Origin: Azospira restricta
Lineage (GTDB): Bacteria; Pseudomonadota; Gammaproteobacteria; Burkholderiales; Rhodocyclaceae
DNA length: 64,000 nt
Direction of reading: 5' to 3'
Assembly: GCF_016858125.1 (NCBI RefSeq)
Contig: NZ_CP064781.1
Coordinates: 620,001 to 684,000, forward strand
This document shows, piece by piece, positions 40,685 to 52,490 of the stretch (positions are counted from its first letter, which is position 1; each line of letters opens with the position of its first letter). The position numbers were made by a program, and so were the translations under genes. Below the pieces are notes generated by a model, which saw only the letters and a list, made by a program, of their open reading frames with translations, searched no databases and was not told where the DNA came from.

Positions 40685-40701
40685 CGGGTGCTACGGCCGG
40701 C

Positions 40702-41271
40702 TTAGATCTTGCCGACCAGGTCCAGCGACGGCGCCAGGGTCTTCTCGCCCGGGGTCCACTTGGCCGGGCAGACTTCGCCCGGGTGCGAGGCGACGTACTG
40801 CGCGGCCTGGATCTTGCGCTTCAGTTCCTTGGCATCGCGGCCGATGCCGAGGTCGTGGATCTCGCAGACCTTGATCACGCCTTCCGGGTTGATGACGAAG
40901 GTGCCGCGCAGCGCCAGGCCCTCTTCCTCGATCATCACGCCGAAGTTGCGGGTGATCGCGCCGGTCGGGTCGCCGATCATCGGGTAGCGGATCTTCCGGA
41001 TCGTCTCCGACGCGTCGTGCCAGGCCTTGTGCGTGAAGTGGGTGTCGGTCGACACCGAGTACACCTCGACGCCCATGTCCTTCAGCGCGGCGTATTCGTC
41101 GGCGAGGTCGCCGAGCTCGGTCGGGCAGACGAAGGTGAAGTCGGCCGGGTAGAAGAAGACCACGGACCACTTGCCCTTGAGGTCGGCCTCGCTGACCGGC
41201 ACGAACTTGCCGTTGTGGTAGGCGGTGGCCTTGAAGGGCTTGATTTCGGTGTTGATCAGGGAAACGCTCAT
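40702..41271 (-). CDS. ahpC: Alkyl hydroperoxide reductase subunit C (peroxiredoxin)
   Basis: AhpC reduces hydrogen peroxide and organic hydroperoxides. I start at the ATG at 41271 ([20 protein letters not shown]), seven bases after AAGGAGA, giving 189 residues. The peroxidatic Cys49 is in FTFVCPTEL and the resolving Cys168 in GEVCPAKW, so it is a typical 2-Cys enzyme. It is transcribed away from a hybrid kinase gene. An OxyR-type operator sits 68 bases upstream of the start, consistent with peroxide induction. Confidence 0.98.
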   Translation of the reverse strand: MSVSLINTEIKPFKATAYHNGKFVPVSEADLKGKWSVVFFYPADFTFVCPTELGDLADEYAALKDMGVEVYSVSTDTHFTHKAWHDASETIRKIRYPMIGDPTGAITRNFGVMIEEEGLALRGTFVINPEGVIKVCEIHDLGIGRDAKELKRKIQAAQYVASHPGEVCPAKWTPGEKTLAPSLDLVGKI

Positions 41272-41338
41272 GTTTATCTCCTTGGGTTGAAGTGGAAGCA
41301 ACGGTGCCCATGCTACGGACCGGGCGACCATTGATCCA

Positions 41339-41375
41339 ATTGATATTTAGAATATTGTCGATAGTCAATGGCTAT
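41339..41375. promoter_or_regulatory. OxyR-type operator between ahpC and the hybrid kinase gene
   Basis: Two 15-base imperfect palindromes are spaced by exactly seven bases: 41339-41353 (ATTGATATTTAGAAT) and 41361-41375 (ATAGTCAATGGCTAT). The second matches the ATAG-N7-CTAT half of the OxyR consensus exactly at its ends; the first is weaker but keeps the same layout. The total of 37 bases is the spacing expected for a tetramer of OxyR. The cognate oxyR gene is at 61,463. Confidence 0.7.
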
Positions 41376-41474
41376 TATTAGACACTCCGGCACTGATTGG
41401 GCGCGACGGCCGCCTGCTCTATCATGTCGCCGGGCATGCCCGCCGCCGGCGGGCGTTTTCGTTCAGGGGAATCG

Positions 41475-44270
<2,796 letters not shown>

Positions 44271-44328
44271 GCGCGGCCACGCCCGGCCGCCGCTTGTCAC
44301 CGGGGAGCGCATCGCTTACCTTTGGCTG

Positions 44329-46017
44329 ATGGCCTCCCTCGACGACTTCGGTACCGACGAGCTGTCGCAGCGCTTGCAGAAGGAACTGCCGCGCAAGCGC
44401 GTGCTGATCGTCGACCGCCATCCGGCGGCGCGCGACGCGCTGCGCCTGATGCTGTCCGCGCTCGGCGTCACCAACGTCACCGGCGCCGGCAGCTCGGCGG
44501 AGGTGCTGCGCCAGGTGAAGGCGAGCACCTTCGACATCATCCTCTCCGACTACGTCCTCGACGACGGCCGCGACGGCCAGCAGCTGCTCGAGGAGCTGCG
44601 CCAGCAGCACCTGATCCCGCTCGGCACGGTGTTCATGGTGATCACCAGCGAGCGCGGCTACCACAACGTGATCTCGGTCGCCGAGCTGGCGCCCGACGAC
44701 TACGTGATCAAGCCGTTCACCTCCGAGCAGCTGCAGGCCCGGATCCTGAAGGCGGTGTTCAAGAAGAACTTCTTCGCGCCGGTCTACCAGAAGCTCGACC
44801 AGGGCGCCTACATCGGCGCGCTCAACGCGTGCGACCGGCTGCTCGCCAACACGTCGCCGTTCGAGCTCGACGTGCTGCGGCTGAAGGGCGAGATCCTCAA
44901 TGCGCTCGGCCGCCACGACGAGGCCGAGGCGATCTACCGCGACGTGCTGGCGCGCAAGTCGGTGCCGTGGGCGCGCATGGGGCTGGCCTTCGCGCTGCGC
45001 GGGCGCAAGTCGCTCGACGAGGCGGAGACGCTGGCGCAGCAGGTGGTCGACGAGTTCCCGCAATACCTCTCGGCCTACGACTTCCTCGCCGGCGTGCAGG
45101 AAGAAAAGGGGCGGCTGGAAGCGGCGCAGGCGGTGCTGCAGCAGGCGGCGACGCTGTCGCCGAACAACGCCGGGCGGCAGCGCGTGGTCGGCGACGTGGC
45201 GATGCGCAACGGCGACCTCGACGCCGCCGAGAAGGCCTACGGCAAGGTACTCGAGCGGCATCGCGGCTCGTCGCTGCGGCAGGTCGACGACTACGCCAAC
45301 CTGTCGCGGGTGATGCTCGACAAGGGGCAGACGGCCGGCGCCCGCCAGCTCATCCAGGAGTTGAAGCGCGACTGGCGCGGCAGCAGGCAGGGCGAGTACG
45401 CGGCGGCGGTGATGGACAGCCTCTGCCTGCAGGCCGAGGGCGAGCCGGAGAAGGCGCGCGCGGCGGTCGCCGAGGCGCTGCGGCTGCACGAGGCGCTTGA
45501 GCGCGACGGCGATCCGGCGAAGCCGATCTCGCACAAGATCGCCGTCGATCTCGCGCAGGCCTGCCTCGCCGCCGGCGACGGCGATGCGGCGCAGACGATC
45601 ATGAAGAAGGTGGCGGCGGAGAACAACGACAACCGGCACGTCCTCGCCCGCATCGAGGGCGTCTTCGCGCGCACCGGCAACGAGGACGCCGGCCGCGCGC
45701 TGCTCGACCAGGTCAACCGCGAGATCGTCGAGCTCAATAACCGCGGCGTGCTCGCCGCGCGCAGCGGCGACCTCGAGGAATCGGTCCGGCTGCTGGTCGA
45801 CGCCGCCGAGGCGGTGCCCAGCCTGCAGTTCCTGGTCAACGCGGCAAAGGCGATCAGTGCATTGATGGACCAGCAGGGCTGGCGCGACGAGCTCGCCGAG
45901 CAGGCGCAGCGCTACCTGCAGCAGGCGCGCGCGCGCGACCCGCGCGACTGGCGCGTGCTCTCCGGCAAGGAAGCCCTGCAGCGCGTCGCCGGCAAGTACG
46001 GCAAGCGGATCAGCTGA
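44329..46017 (+). CDS. Response regulator with C-terminal TPR repeats
   Basis: The 562-residue protein has an N-terminal receiver domain with the phosphoacceptor Asp74 (FDIILSDYVLDDG) and the conserved Thr/Lys region (MVITSE, DDYVIKPFTSEQ). The rest is a series of TPR-like helical repeats (ALNACDRLLANTSPFELDVL, AEAIYRDVLARKSVPWARMG, AEKAYGKVLERH), so the output is protein-protein interaction, not DNA binding. Such REC-TPR proteins occur in Pseudomonas and many betaproteobacteria; their partners are mostly unknown. Close linkage to the hybrid kinase suggests phosphotransfer from its Hpt domain. It overlaps the convergent TSUP gene by eight bases. Confidence 0.9.
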   Translation: MASLDDFGTDELSQRLQKELPRKRVLIVDRHPAARDALRLMLSALGVTNVTGAGSSAEVLRQVKASTFDIILSDYVLDDGRDGQQLLEELRQQHLIPLGTVFMVITSERGYHNVISVAELAPDDYVIKPFTSEQLQARILKAVFKKNFFAPVYQKLDQGAYIGALNACDRLLANTSPFELDVLRLKGEILNALGRHDEAEAIYRDVLARKSVPWARMGLAFALRGRKSLDEAETLAQQVVDEFPQYLSAYDFLAGVQEEKGRLEAAQAVLQQAATLSPNNAGRQRVVGDVAMRNGDLDAAEKAYGKVLERHRGSSLRQVDDYANLSRVMLDKGQTAGARQLIQELKRDWRGSRQGEYAAAVMDSLCLQAEGEPEKARAAVAEALRLHEALERDGDPAKPISHKIAVDLAQACLAAGDGDAAQTIMKKVAAENNDNRHVLARIEGVFARTGNEDAGRALLDQVNREIVELNNRGVLAARSGDLEESVRLLVDAAEAVPSLQFLVNAAKAISALMDQQGWRDELAEQAQRYLQQARARDPRDWRVLSGKEALQRVAGKYGKRIS

Positions 46018-46789
46018 AGGTATCCCAGGCGAACTTCAGGATCAGCAGCGAGACGACGGCGAGGAAGACCTGGCGCACGAAGCCGCTGCCGTGCTTCAGT
46101 GCGAGGTGGGTGCCGGCGAGCGAGCCGCCGACGTTGGCGAGCGCCATCGCCGCCGCGGTGATCCACAGCAGGTGGCCGTTCGGCGCGAAGTAGGCGAGCG
46201 CGGCGAGGTTGGTGGCGACGTTCACCACCTTCGCCGCGGCCGACGCGTGCAGGAAGTCGAAGCCGAAGAAGCGGATGAACAGGAAGATCAGGAAGCTGCC
46301 GGTGCCGGGACCGAAGAAGCCGTCGTAGAAGCCGATCACGCCGCCGAGCAACACCGCGTAGAGGAGTTCCCGGTGCCCGGAGTGCTGCGGCCCGTGCACC
46401 GCGCCGAAGTCCTTCTTGATGAAGGTATAGACCGCGGCGCCGACCAGCAGTACGAGGATCAGCGGCCGCAGCAGCTCGCGCGGCAGCCAGGCCACCGCCA
46501 TCGCGCCGAGGTAGGAACAGGCGAAGGCGGCGAGCGCCGCCGGCAGCGTCGTCCGCCACGGCATCGCGACGCGGCGCGCGTAGCGCCAGGCGGCGTTGCT
46601 CGTGCCGAAGACGCTGGCGAACTTGTTGGTGCCGAACAGCGTCGCCGGCGCGTGCTGCGGCAGCACCGTGAACAGCGCCGGGATCTGGATCAGGCCGCCG
46701 CCGCCGACGACCGAATCGATGAAGCCGGCGGCGAAGGCAGCGACCGCGAGCAGCGCGACAAGGCTCAGTTCCGGCGATTCGGCGATCAT
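46010..46789 (-). CDS. TSUP-family membrane permease (YfcA-like)
   Basis: The 259-residue protein belongs to the TauE/SafE (TSUP) family of small-anion or sulfur-compound exporters. It has about eight hydrophobic helices and the family signatures AAFAAGFIDSVVGGGGLIQIP and, after the midpoint, GGVIGFYDGFFGPGTGSFLIF. The substrate is not determinable; some relatives export sulfonates or sulfite. It follows mnmE on the same strand after 38 bases and could be the last gene of the rpmH-mnmE operon. Its 3' end overlaps the convergent receiver-TPR gene by eight bases. Confidence 0.9.
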   Translation of the reverse strand: MIAESPELSLVALLAVAAFAAGFIDSVVGGGGLIQIPALFTVLPQHAPATLFGTNKFASVFGTSNAAWRYARRVAMPWRTTLPAALAAFACSYLGAMAVAWLPRELLRPLILVLLVGAAVYTFIKKDFGAVHGPQHSGHRELLYAVLLGGVIGFYDGFFGPGTGSFLIFLFIRFFGFDFLHASAAAKVVNVATNLAALAYFAPNGHLLWITAAAMALANVGGSLAGTHLALKHGSGFVRQVFLAVVSLLILKFAWDTFS

Positions 46790-46827
46790 CAGGGTCAGGG
46801 CGGAGGGCGCTTGCGCAGTGGCGGCCG

Positions 46828-48171
46828 CTATTTGCCGATGCAGAAGCGGCCGAAGATTTCGCCGAGCAGGTCGTCGGCGCTGAATTCGCCGGTGATCCGC
46901 CCCAAGGCCTGCTGCGCCAGCCGCATCTCCTCGGCGAAGAGCTCCAGCCGCGGCAGCTGCGCTTCGGCCGCGGCGAGGTGCGCGGCCGCCTCGCGCAGCG
47001 CCTGCAGGTGCCGTTCGCGCGCGATGAAGACGTCTTCGGCCTGGTGCCAGCCGGCGACGGCGAGCAGTTCCTGCTGCAGCACGTCGATGCCCTCCCCCGT
47101 CTTGGCCGACAGCGCGATGCTGACGCCGTCGGCGGTCTCCCGGCGTTCCGGCGCGCGGCCGGCGAGGTCGATCTTGTTGTCGACGGTGATGCGCCGGATC
47201 GCCGCCGGCAGCCGCGCGAGGATCGCCCGCTCGGCGTCGCCGACGCCATGCTGGGCGTCGGTCAGCAGCAGCACGACGTCGGCACGCTCGATCTCGCGCC
47301 AGGTGCGCTCGATGCCGATCTTCTCGACCTCGTCCTCGGTCTCGCGCAGGCCGGCGGTGTCGATCACGTGCAGCGGAATGCCCTCGATCTGGATGCTGCC
47401 CTTCAGCGCGTCGCGCGTGGTGCCGGCGACCGGCGTGACGATCGCCAGCTCGTCGCCGGCGAGCCGGTTGAGCAGGCTGGACTTGCCGACGTTCGGCTGG
47501 CCGACCAGCACCACGTGCAGGCCGCCCTGCAACAGCCGCCCCTGCTGCGCGCGGTCGAAGACCGCGGCCAGTCGCGCGGCGAGGCGGTTCAGCCGGCCGA
47601 AGGCGTCGGCCGACTGCAGGAAGTCGATCTCCTCGTCGGGGAAGTCGAGGGTCGCCTCGGTCAGCGCGCGCAGCTCGGTCAGCTCGTCGACCAGCGCGTG
47701 GATCTCCTTCGAGAACTCGCCCTGCAGCGAGCGCACCGCCGAGCGCGCGGCGCTCGCCGTGGCGGCGTCGATCAGGTCGGCGACGGCTTCCGCCTGCGCC
47801 AGGTCGAGCTTGTCGTTGTCAAACGCGCGGCGCGTGAATTCACCGGGTTCGGCCAGTCGCGCGCCGAGCTCGACGCAGCGCGCGAGCAGCAGCTGCATGA
47901 CCACCGGCCCGCCATGGCCCTGCAGTTCGATGACGTCGTCGCCGGTGAAGGAATGCGGCGCCGGGAAGTAAAGGAGCAGGCCGCTGTCGAGCGTGCGGCC
48001 GTCGGCATCGCGGAAGTCGGCCAGCGTCGCCAGGCGCGGCTTCGGCGCCTTGCCGGTCAGCGCCTGCGCGAAGGGCGCCAGCCCGGCGCCCGAGACGCGG
48101 ACGACGCCGATGCCGCCGCGGCCCGGCGCCGTCGCGATGGCGGCGATGGTGTCAGGCGGCCTGCTTGCCAC
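46828..48171 (-). CDS. mnmE: tRNA modification GTPase
   Basis: MnmE (TrmE) is the GTPase partner of MnmG in wobble-uridine modification. The 447-residue protein has the tetrahydrofolate-binding N-domain ([21 protein letters not shown]), the G domain inserted in a helical domain ([38 protein letters not shown]) and the essential C-terminal CIGK motif. I read the start as GTG at 48171, which overlaps the yidC stop region by 20 bases and gives the normal N-terminus; no ATG upstream is suitable. It is in the rpmH-rnpA-yidD-yidC-mnmE operon. Confidence 0.96.
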   Translation of the reverse strand: MASRPPDTIAAIATAPGRGGIGVVRVSGAGLAPFAQALTGKAPKPRLATLADFRDADGRTLDSGLLLYFPAPHSFTGDDVIELQGHGGPVVMQLLLARCVELGARLAEPGEFTRRAFDNDKLDLAQAEAVADLIDAATASAARSAVRSLQGEFSKEIHALVDELTELRALTEATLDFPDEEIDFLQSADAFGRLNRLAARLAAVFDRAQQGRLLQGGLHVVLVGQPNVGKSSLLNRLAGDELAIVTPVAGTTRDALKGSIQIEGIPLHVIDTAGLRETEDEVEKIGIERTWREIERADVVLLLTDAQHGVGDAERAILARLPAAIRRITVDNKIDLAGRAPERRETADGVSIALSAKTGEGIDVLQQELLAVAGWHQAEDVFIARERHLQALREAAAHLAAAEAQLPRLELFAEEMRLAQQALGRITGEFSADDLLGEIFGRFCIGK

Positions 48172-49816
48172 CGCCCTCGATCATCCGCGTGATCTGCCAC
48201 TGCTGGGCGATCGACAGGATGTTGTTGACCACCCAGTAGAGGACCAGGCCGGACGGGAACCAGAAGAACATGACGCCGAAGATGAAGGGCATGGCCATCA
48301 TCACCTTGGCCTGGATCGGGTCCGGCGGCGTCGGGTTGAGCTTGGTCTGGATGATCATCGAGACGACCATGATCACCGGCAGCACGTAGTACGGGTCGGC
48401 CGACGACAGGTCGGTGATCCACAGCGCCCACGGCGCGTCGCGCATCTCGACGGCGCCGAGCAGCACCCAGTAGAGCGCGATGAACACCGGGATCTGCACC
48501 AGGATCGGCAGGCAGCCGCCGAGCGGGTTGATCTTCTCGGTCTGGTAGAGCTTCATCATTTCCTGGTTGAGGCGCTGGCGGTCGTCGCCGAAGCGCTCCT
48601 TCAGCTGCATCAGGCGCGGCGTGATCGTGCGCATCTTCGCCATCGACTTGTAGCTGGCCGCGGACAGCGGATAGAAGATGGCCTTGATGCCGACGGTCAG
48701 CAGCACGATCGCCCAGCCCCAGTTGCCGACCAGCCCGTGGATCGCCTGCAGTACCCAGAAGATCGGCGCGGCGATCACCGTCAGCCAGCCGTAGTCGACG
48801 ACCAGGTCGAGGCCTTCGGCCAGCTTCTTCAGCGTCGCCTGCTCCTGCGGGCCGGCGTAGAGCGTGATCGACTGCTGGCCGGCGGCGCCCGGCGCGATCT
48901 GCGGCAGCGGCAGGATCAGGCCGGCGGCGGTGAGCAGCGGGCTGCCGTTGCCGCCCTCGAGCTTGCGCGCGTAGAACTCGCGCTTGTCCTTGCCCTGCGG
49001 CACCCAGGCGGCGACGAAGTAGTGCTGGACCATCGCCAGCCAGCCGTTGTCGGCCGACTTGGCGAACTTGGCCTTGTCCTTGGCGATGTCGTCGAAGGCG
49101 AGCTTCTGGTACTTCTCCTCGCCGGTAAAGACGGCCGGGCCGGTGAAGGTGGACACCATCGCGCTCTCGCCCTCCGGCGCGACGTCGTCGCGCTGAAACT
49201 GGTAGTAGGCGTGCGCGGTCAGCGGCTGCGCGCCGCCGTTCAGAACCTCGGTGGCGACGTCGATGGCGTAGCTGCCGCGGCTGAAGGTGTACACCTTGGC
49301 GACCTTGACGCCGTTGGCGGCGGTCGCCTCCAGGCGGACCTGCAGCTTGTCGTCCTTGCCGCCGTCCTTGGCCAGCTCGCGCGGGCCCTTGACGGCGGTG
49401 AACTGTGTCCGGTGGTTCGGCATGCCGTCGCCGATCAGCCCGCTCTGCGCCGCGTAGCGGTGCTTCGGCTCGAACAGCGCGAAGGTCCTGCGCTTGTCCT
49501 CGGTCGCGGTATAGCGGCTGAGCTCGAGGCGGGTGATGTCGCCGCCGAGGGTCGAGATGTCGGCGGTAAACAGATCGGTCTTGACCGTGATCGTCTCGGT
49601 CGTGGCGGCCGGGGCGGCGGCACCGGCCGGGGCCGCGGGCGCCGCCGTCGGCGCTGCGGCCTGCAGGCTGGTCGTCGGCTGCGGCGTCGCGGTGCCGGAC
49701 TGAGCCGCAGTCGCCTGCACCGGCGCCTTCGGCTGGTTGTACTTCTGCCAGGCATCCCACAGCATGACCAGCGAGATGGAGAAGATCATCAGGAGAATCA
49801 GGCGTCGGTTGTCCAT
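48152..49816 (-). CDS. yidC: Membrane protein insertase YidC
   Basis: YidC inserts membrane proteins with or without the Sec translocon. The 554-residue protein starts with the signal-anchor helix [20 protein letters not shown], has the large periplasmic domain typical of Gram-negative YidC (roughly residues 50-340), and then five helices with the conserved hydrophilic-groove arginine region ([19 protein letters not shown]) and [19 protein letters not shown]. An alanine/proline-rich linker follows the first helix. It lies 24 bases after yidD. Confidence 0.96.
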   Translation of the reverse strand: MDNRRLILLMIFSISLVMLWDAWQKYNQPKAPVQATAAQSGTATPQPTTSLQAAAPTAAPAAPAGAAAPAATTETITVKTDLFTADISTLGGDITRLELSRYTATEDKRRTFALFEPKHRYAAQSGLIGDGMPNHRTQFTAVKGPRELAKDGGKDDKLQVRLEATAANGVKVAKVYTFSRGSYAIDVATEVLNGGAQPLTAHAYYQFQRDDVAPEGESAMVSTFTGPAVFTGEEKYQKLAFDDIAKDKAKFAKSADNGWLAMVQHYFVAAWVPQGKDKREFYARKLEGGNGSPLLTAAGLILPLPQIAPGAAGQQSITLYAGPQEQATLKKLAEGLDLVVDYGWLTVIAAPIFWVLQAIHGLVGNWGWAIVLLTVGIKAIFYPLSAASYKSMAKMRTITPRLMQLKERFGDDRQRLNQEMMKLYQTEKINPLGGCLPILVQIPVFIALYWVLLGAVEMRDAPWALWITDLSSADPYYVLPVIMVVSMIIQTKLNPTPPDPIQAKVMMAMPFIFGVMFFWFPSGLVLYWVVNNILSIAQQWQITRMIEGGGKQAA

Positions 49817-49840
49817 TAACGGCTCAAGTCTTCTTGGTTG

Positions 49841-50050
49841 TCAGGGTACGGGATCGTAGCCGCCGGGATGCCAGGGATGGCAGCGCGCGATGCGCTTCGC
49901 CCCCAGCCTCGCGCCCTTCCAGACCCCGTGTTTCTGGATGGCTTCGGCGGTGTATTCCGAGCAGCTGGGGAAGAACCGGCAGCGGCGGCCGAGCAGCGGG
50001 CTGATCGCCAGCTGGTAGAAACGAATCAGCAGCAGCAGCAGTTTCCTCAT
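49841..50050 (-). CDS. yidD: Membrane protein insertion efficiency factor YidD
   Basis: YidD is a small membrane-associated protein that assists membrane protein insertion. The 69-residue product matches the family over its whole length: [29 protein letters not shown] and [13 protein letters not shown], quoted here in part as [13 protein letters not shown] and RFFPSCSEY. The three cysteine positions of the family are conserved. It lies between rnpA and yidC, the usual place. Confidence 0.95.
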   Translation of the reverse strand: MRKLLLLLIRFYQLAISPLLGRRCRFFPSCSEYTAEAIQKHGVWKGARLGAKRIARCHPWHPGGYDPVP

Positions 50051-50066
50051 CGTCCTCGCCCCGCCG

Positions 50067-50489
50067 CTAGCGCAGCGGCGCCTTCAGCTTCAGCAGCAGC
50101 CGGTCGATCTCTTCCGCGATCGCCTTGCGATCGAACGCCGGCAGCTTGGCGTTGAGGCGCAGCACCAGATCGCGCGCCGGCAGCTGTTGGCGCAGCAGCC
50201 GGAACCGTTCGCGGCCGAGGCGCTTGATCAGGTTGCGGCGCACCGCCGCCTTGACCAGGCGCTTGGGGACCACGATGCCGAGGCGCGGTACGCTCCAGCT
50301 TTCGCCCTCTTCCTCCGCTCGCGGGCGGTAATGTAACAGGAAGTGCGGGCTTTTCAGGGCCCTTCTAAAACCAAAAACGGATGAATACTCATCCGTTTTG
50401 GTCAATCGATAGCGCTTGGGAAAACCGAAACCGCGGGTCGTTGCGGCCGGCCTGCCGTTGCCGCCGGCAGCTGTGCCGTCAGTGCTCAA
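50067..50489 (-). CDS. rnpA: Ribonuclease P protein component
   Basis: RnpA is the protein cofactor of RNase P, which matures the 5' ends of tRNAs. The core motifs are [19 protein letters not shown] and the RNR motif [17 protein letters not shown]. There is no ATG between rpmH and this core. I take the TTG at 50489, whose last two bases overlap the rpmH stop as TTGA, giving 140 residues; this is at the long end for the family, so a start a few codons downstream is possible. It is translated from the rpmH transcript. Confidence 0.9.
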   Translation of the reverse strand: MSTDGTAAGGNGRPAATTRGFGFPKRYRLTKTDEYSSVFGFRRALKSPHFLLHYRPRAEEEGESWSVPRLGIVVPKRLVKAAVRRNLIKRLGRERFRLLRQQLPARDLVLRLNAKLPAFDRKAIAEEIDRLLLKLKAPLR

Positions 50490-50620
50490 ACGCCCAGACG
50501 GTGACGGCCCTTGGCGCGGCGCGCAGCGATGACCTTGCGGCCACCCTTGGTGCGCATGCGGACCAGGAAACCGTGCGTACGCTTGCGGCGGACCACCGAG
50601 GGTTGATAAGTGCGTTTCAT
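50486..50620 (-). CDS. rpmH: 50S ribosomal protein L34
   Basis: L34 is a small basic protein of the large ribosomal subunit. The 44 codons read [19 protein letters not shown], then [19 protein letters not shown] and RHRLGV, which is the complete family sequence. It is the first gene of the rpmH-rnpA-yidD-yidC-mnmE operon, and a strong sigma70-type promoter lies 40 bases upstream. It overlaps the proposed rnpA start by four bases. Confidence 0.98.
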   Translation of the reverse strand: MKRTYQPSVVRRKRTHGFLVRMRTKGGRKVIAARRAKGRHRLGV

Positions 50621-50659
50621 GATTTATGCCCTTGATTTTGATGCAAAGATAAACGCGCA

Positions 50660-50688
50660 ATTAGACCGAAAGCGCCTTCTTGTGTCAA
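50660..50688 (-). promoter_or_regulatory. Sigma70-type promoter of the rpmH operon
   Basis: On the minus strand TTGACA (50683-50688) is followed after exactly 17 bases by TCTAAT (50660-50665). The start point would be near 50653, leaving about 33 bases of leader before the rpmH ATG at 50620. Confidence 0.75.
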
Positions 50689-50708
50689 GGCCAATTTTTT
50701 TCACAGCC

Positions 50709-50717
50709 TGTGGATAA
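50709..50717 (-). promoter_or_regulatory. Perfect DnaA box upstream of dnaA
   Basis: TGTGGATAA at 50709-50717 is the exact complement of the consensus TTATCCACA. It lies between the rpmH promoter and the dnaA gene, so it may serve autoregulation of dnaA and contribute to the origin region. Confidence 0.75.
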
Positions 50718-50746
50718 CTCTTCGTCGAGCAGAGTAAAATGCTCGC

Positions 50747-50774
50747 AAAAGCGGCGCTCGACGACCGCTTTTTT
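50747..50774 (+). terminator. Hairpin with T-run in front of dnaA
   Basis: AAAAGCGG (50747-50754) pairs with CCGCTTTT (50765-50772), followed by TT. An outer pair GTCGAGC/GCTCGAC overlaps it. It looks like a rho-independent terminator or attenuator on the plus strand, before a possible dnaA -10 TATAAA at 50790-50795. Its role is unclear, as no plus-strand gene precedes it. Confidence 0.5.
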
Positions 50775-50904
50775 CGCTTGACAATCCATTATAAACAAGA
50801 AGTTAAGGCTTGATTCGGCGGCAGGGGCAAGGGCTGTGGACGATCCCGTCCGCGGCACGGTCCGCTTCCCGACGACGCCTCGCCGCCGGCCGGAAAATCT
50901 GCAT

Positions 50905-52284
50905 ATGAGTTCTTTCTGGAATTCCTGCCTCAGCCAGTTCGAACAGGAACTGCCGCTGCAGCAATTCAACACCTGGATTCGTCCGCTGCGCCTCGAGGGC
51001 GAGGACGACATCAACAACGGCCTGCGCCTGATCGCCCCCAACGGCTTCATCCTGAAATGGGTCAAGGAACGCTACCTGAGCCGCATCGAGGACCTCGGCC
51101 GGGCCTATTTCGACGCACCGGTGAGCATCGCGCTGACGCTCGGCAGCAGCAAGCCGGCGGCGCCGCCGCGTCCGCCAGCACGCCCGGCGGCGCCGGCGCC
51201 CGCCGCCGACCCCTCGCCCCCGGTCCCGCCGCCGGCGCTGCGCGCGAGCAGCAACCCGTACGAGAAGACGCGGCTGATCAATTCCTTCACCTTCGACAAC
51301 CTGGTCGTCGGCAAGGCCAACGACCTCGCCCGCGCCGCGGCGATGCAGGTCGCGCAGAACCCGGGCGGCGCCTACAACCCGTTGTTCATCTACGGCGGCG
51401 CCGGCCTCGGCAAGACGCACCTGATCCACGCCATCGGCAACGCCATCCTCGCGCAGCAGCCGGACAAGGTCGTCCGCTACGTGCATGCCGAGGACTACTA
51501 CTCCGACGTCGTGCGCGCCTACCAGCAGAAGTCCTTCGACGTCTTCAAGCGCTACTACCGCTCGCTCGACGTGCTGCTGGTCGACGACGTGCAGTTCTTC
51601 AACGGCAAGAACCGCACGCAGGAGGAGTTCTTCTACGCCTTCAACGCGCTGATCGAGGCCAGGAAGCAGATTGTGATCAGCTGCGACACCTATCCGAAGG
51701 ACATCTCGGGCCTCGAGGACCGGCTGATCACGCGCTTCGACTGGGGCCTGACGGTGCAGATCGAGCCGCCGGAGACCGAGATGCGCGTCGCCATCCTGAA
51801 GAAGAAGGCCGAGGCCGAGGGCGTCGCGCTCAGCGACGAGGTCGCCTTCGTCATCGCCAAGCATCTGCGCTCGAACGTCCGCGAACTGGAGGGCGCGCTG
51901 AAGAAGGTGCTCGCCTACTCCTCGTTCCACGGCCGCGAGATCGAGCTCGACCTCGCCAAGGAGGCGCTGAAGGACGTGATCGGCGCGGTCAACCGGCAGA
52001 TCACCGTCGAGAACATCCAGAAGACCGTCGCCGACTACTACAAGATCAAGGTTGCCGACCTCTTCTCGCCGAAGCGCACGCGCGCCATCGCCCGCCCGCG
52101 CCAGGTGGCGATGTGGCTGGCCAAGGACCTCACCGCGCACAGCTACCCGATGATCGGCGACGCCTTCGGCGGCCGCGACCACACGACGGTCTTGCACGCC
52201 GTGCGCACGATCGATTCGCTGCGCACCAAGGACAACGAGCTCAACCATGACCTGCACGTGCTGCTGCAGGTGCTGAAGGGGTAG
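50905..52284 (+). CDS. dnaA: Chromosomal replication initiator protein DnaA
   Basis: DnaA binds DnaA boxes and opens the origin. I take the ATG at 50905 ([17 protein letters not shown]), the standard N-terminus; a GTG at 50836 would add 23 unrelated residues. The 459-residue protein has domain I ([13 protein letters not shown]), a proline/alanine-rich linker (about residues 88-120), the AAA+ domain with Walker [18 protein letters not shown] and Walker [10 protein letters not shown], and the DNA-binding domain IV with the signature [16 protein letters not shown]. The linker is short compared with some betaproteobacteria. Confidence 0.98.
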   Translation: MSSFWNSCLSQFEQELPLQQFNTWIRPLRLEGEDDINNGLRLIAPNGFILKWVKERYLSRIEDLGRAYFDAPVSIALTLGSSKPAAPPRPPARPAAPAPAADPSPPVPPPALRASSNPYEKTRLINSFTFDNLVVGKANDLARAAAMQVAQNPGGAYNPLFIYGGAGLGKTHLIHAIGNAILAQQPDKVVRYVHAEDYYSDVVRAYQQKSFDVFKRYYRSLDVLLVDDVQFFNGKNRTQEEFFYAFNALIEARKQIVISCDTYPKDISGLEDRLITRFDWGLTVQIEPPETEMRVAILKKKAEAEGVALSDEVAFVIAKHLRSNVRELEGALKKVLAYSSFHGREIELDLAKEALKDVIGAVNRQITVENIQKTVADYYKIKVADLFSPKRTRAIARPRQVAMWLAKDLTAHSYPMIGDAFGGRDHTTVLHAVRTIDSLRTKDNELNHDLHVLLQVLKG

Positions 52285-52490
52285 ACGGGACAAGTCTGTG
52301 AACAAGCTGGGGGGCGAATGTGGAGAACCCCGGATTTATTCACTTGTGGATAAATCATCCAGTTTTCACCCACAGGCAAGCAACAGGCTTTTCAAGAGCC
52401 ATTTTTTCAATGCAACGTACTGTAGAATAAGCGGTTTTACGAAGTATCCACAGAGTTGACCGGCAGCTTATATTTATAGGAATTAGATAT
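52285..52490. other. Candidate chromosomal origin (oriC) between dnaA and dnaN
   Basis: This 206-base spacer is AT-rich compared with its surroundings and holds DnaA-box-like sites: a perfect TGTGGATAA at 52345-52353, single-mismatch sites TGTGGAGAA at 52319-52327 and GTATCCACA at 52444-52452, and weaker ones at 52297-52305 and 52366-52374. The right half (about 52386-52490) is the most AT-rich part and could be the unwinding element. Position next to dnaA, dnaN and gyrB supports the call. GC-skew over the whole genome would decide. Confidence 0.65.

Noticed and set aside
50490-50660. Very long N-terminal extension of rnpA, with the frame open across the whole rpmH gene as in Thermus.
   Set aside because: The only start would be a TTG at 50660, which lies within the -10 element of the rpmH promoter and would not be in the transcript; the extension has no family similarity.
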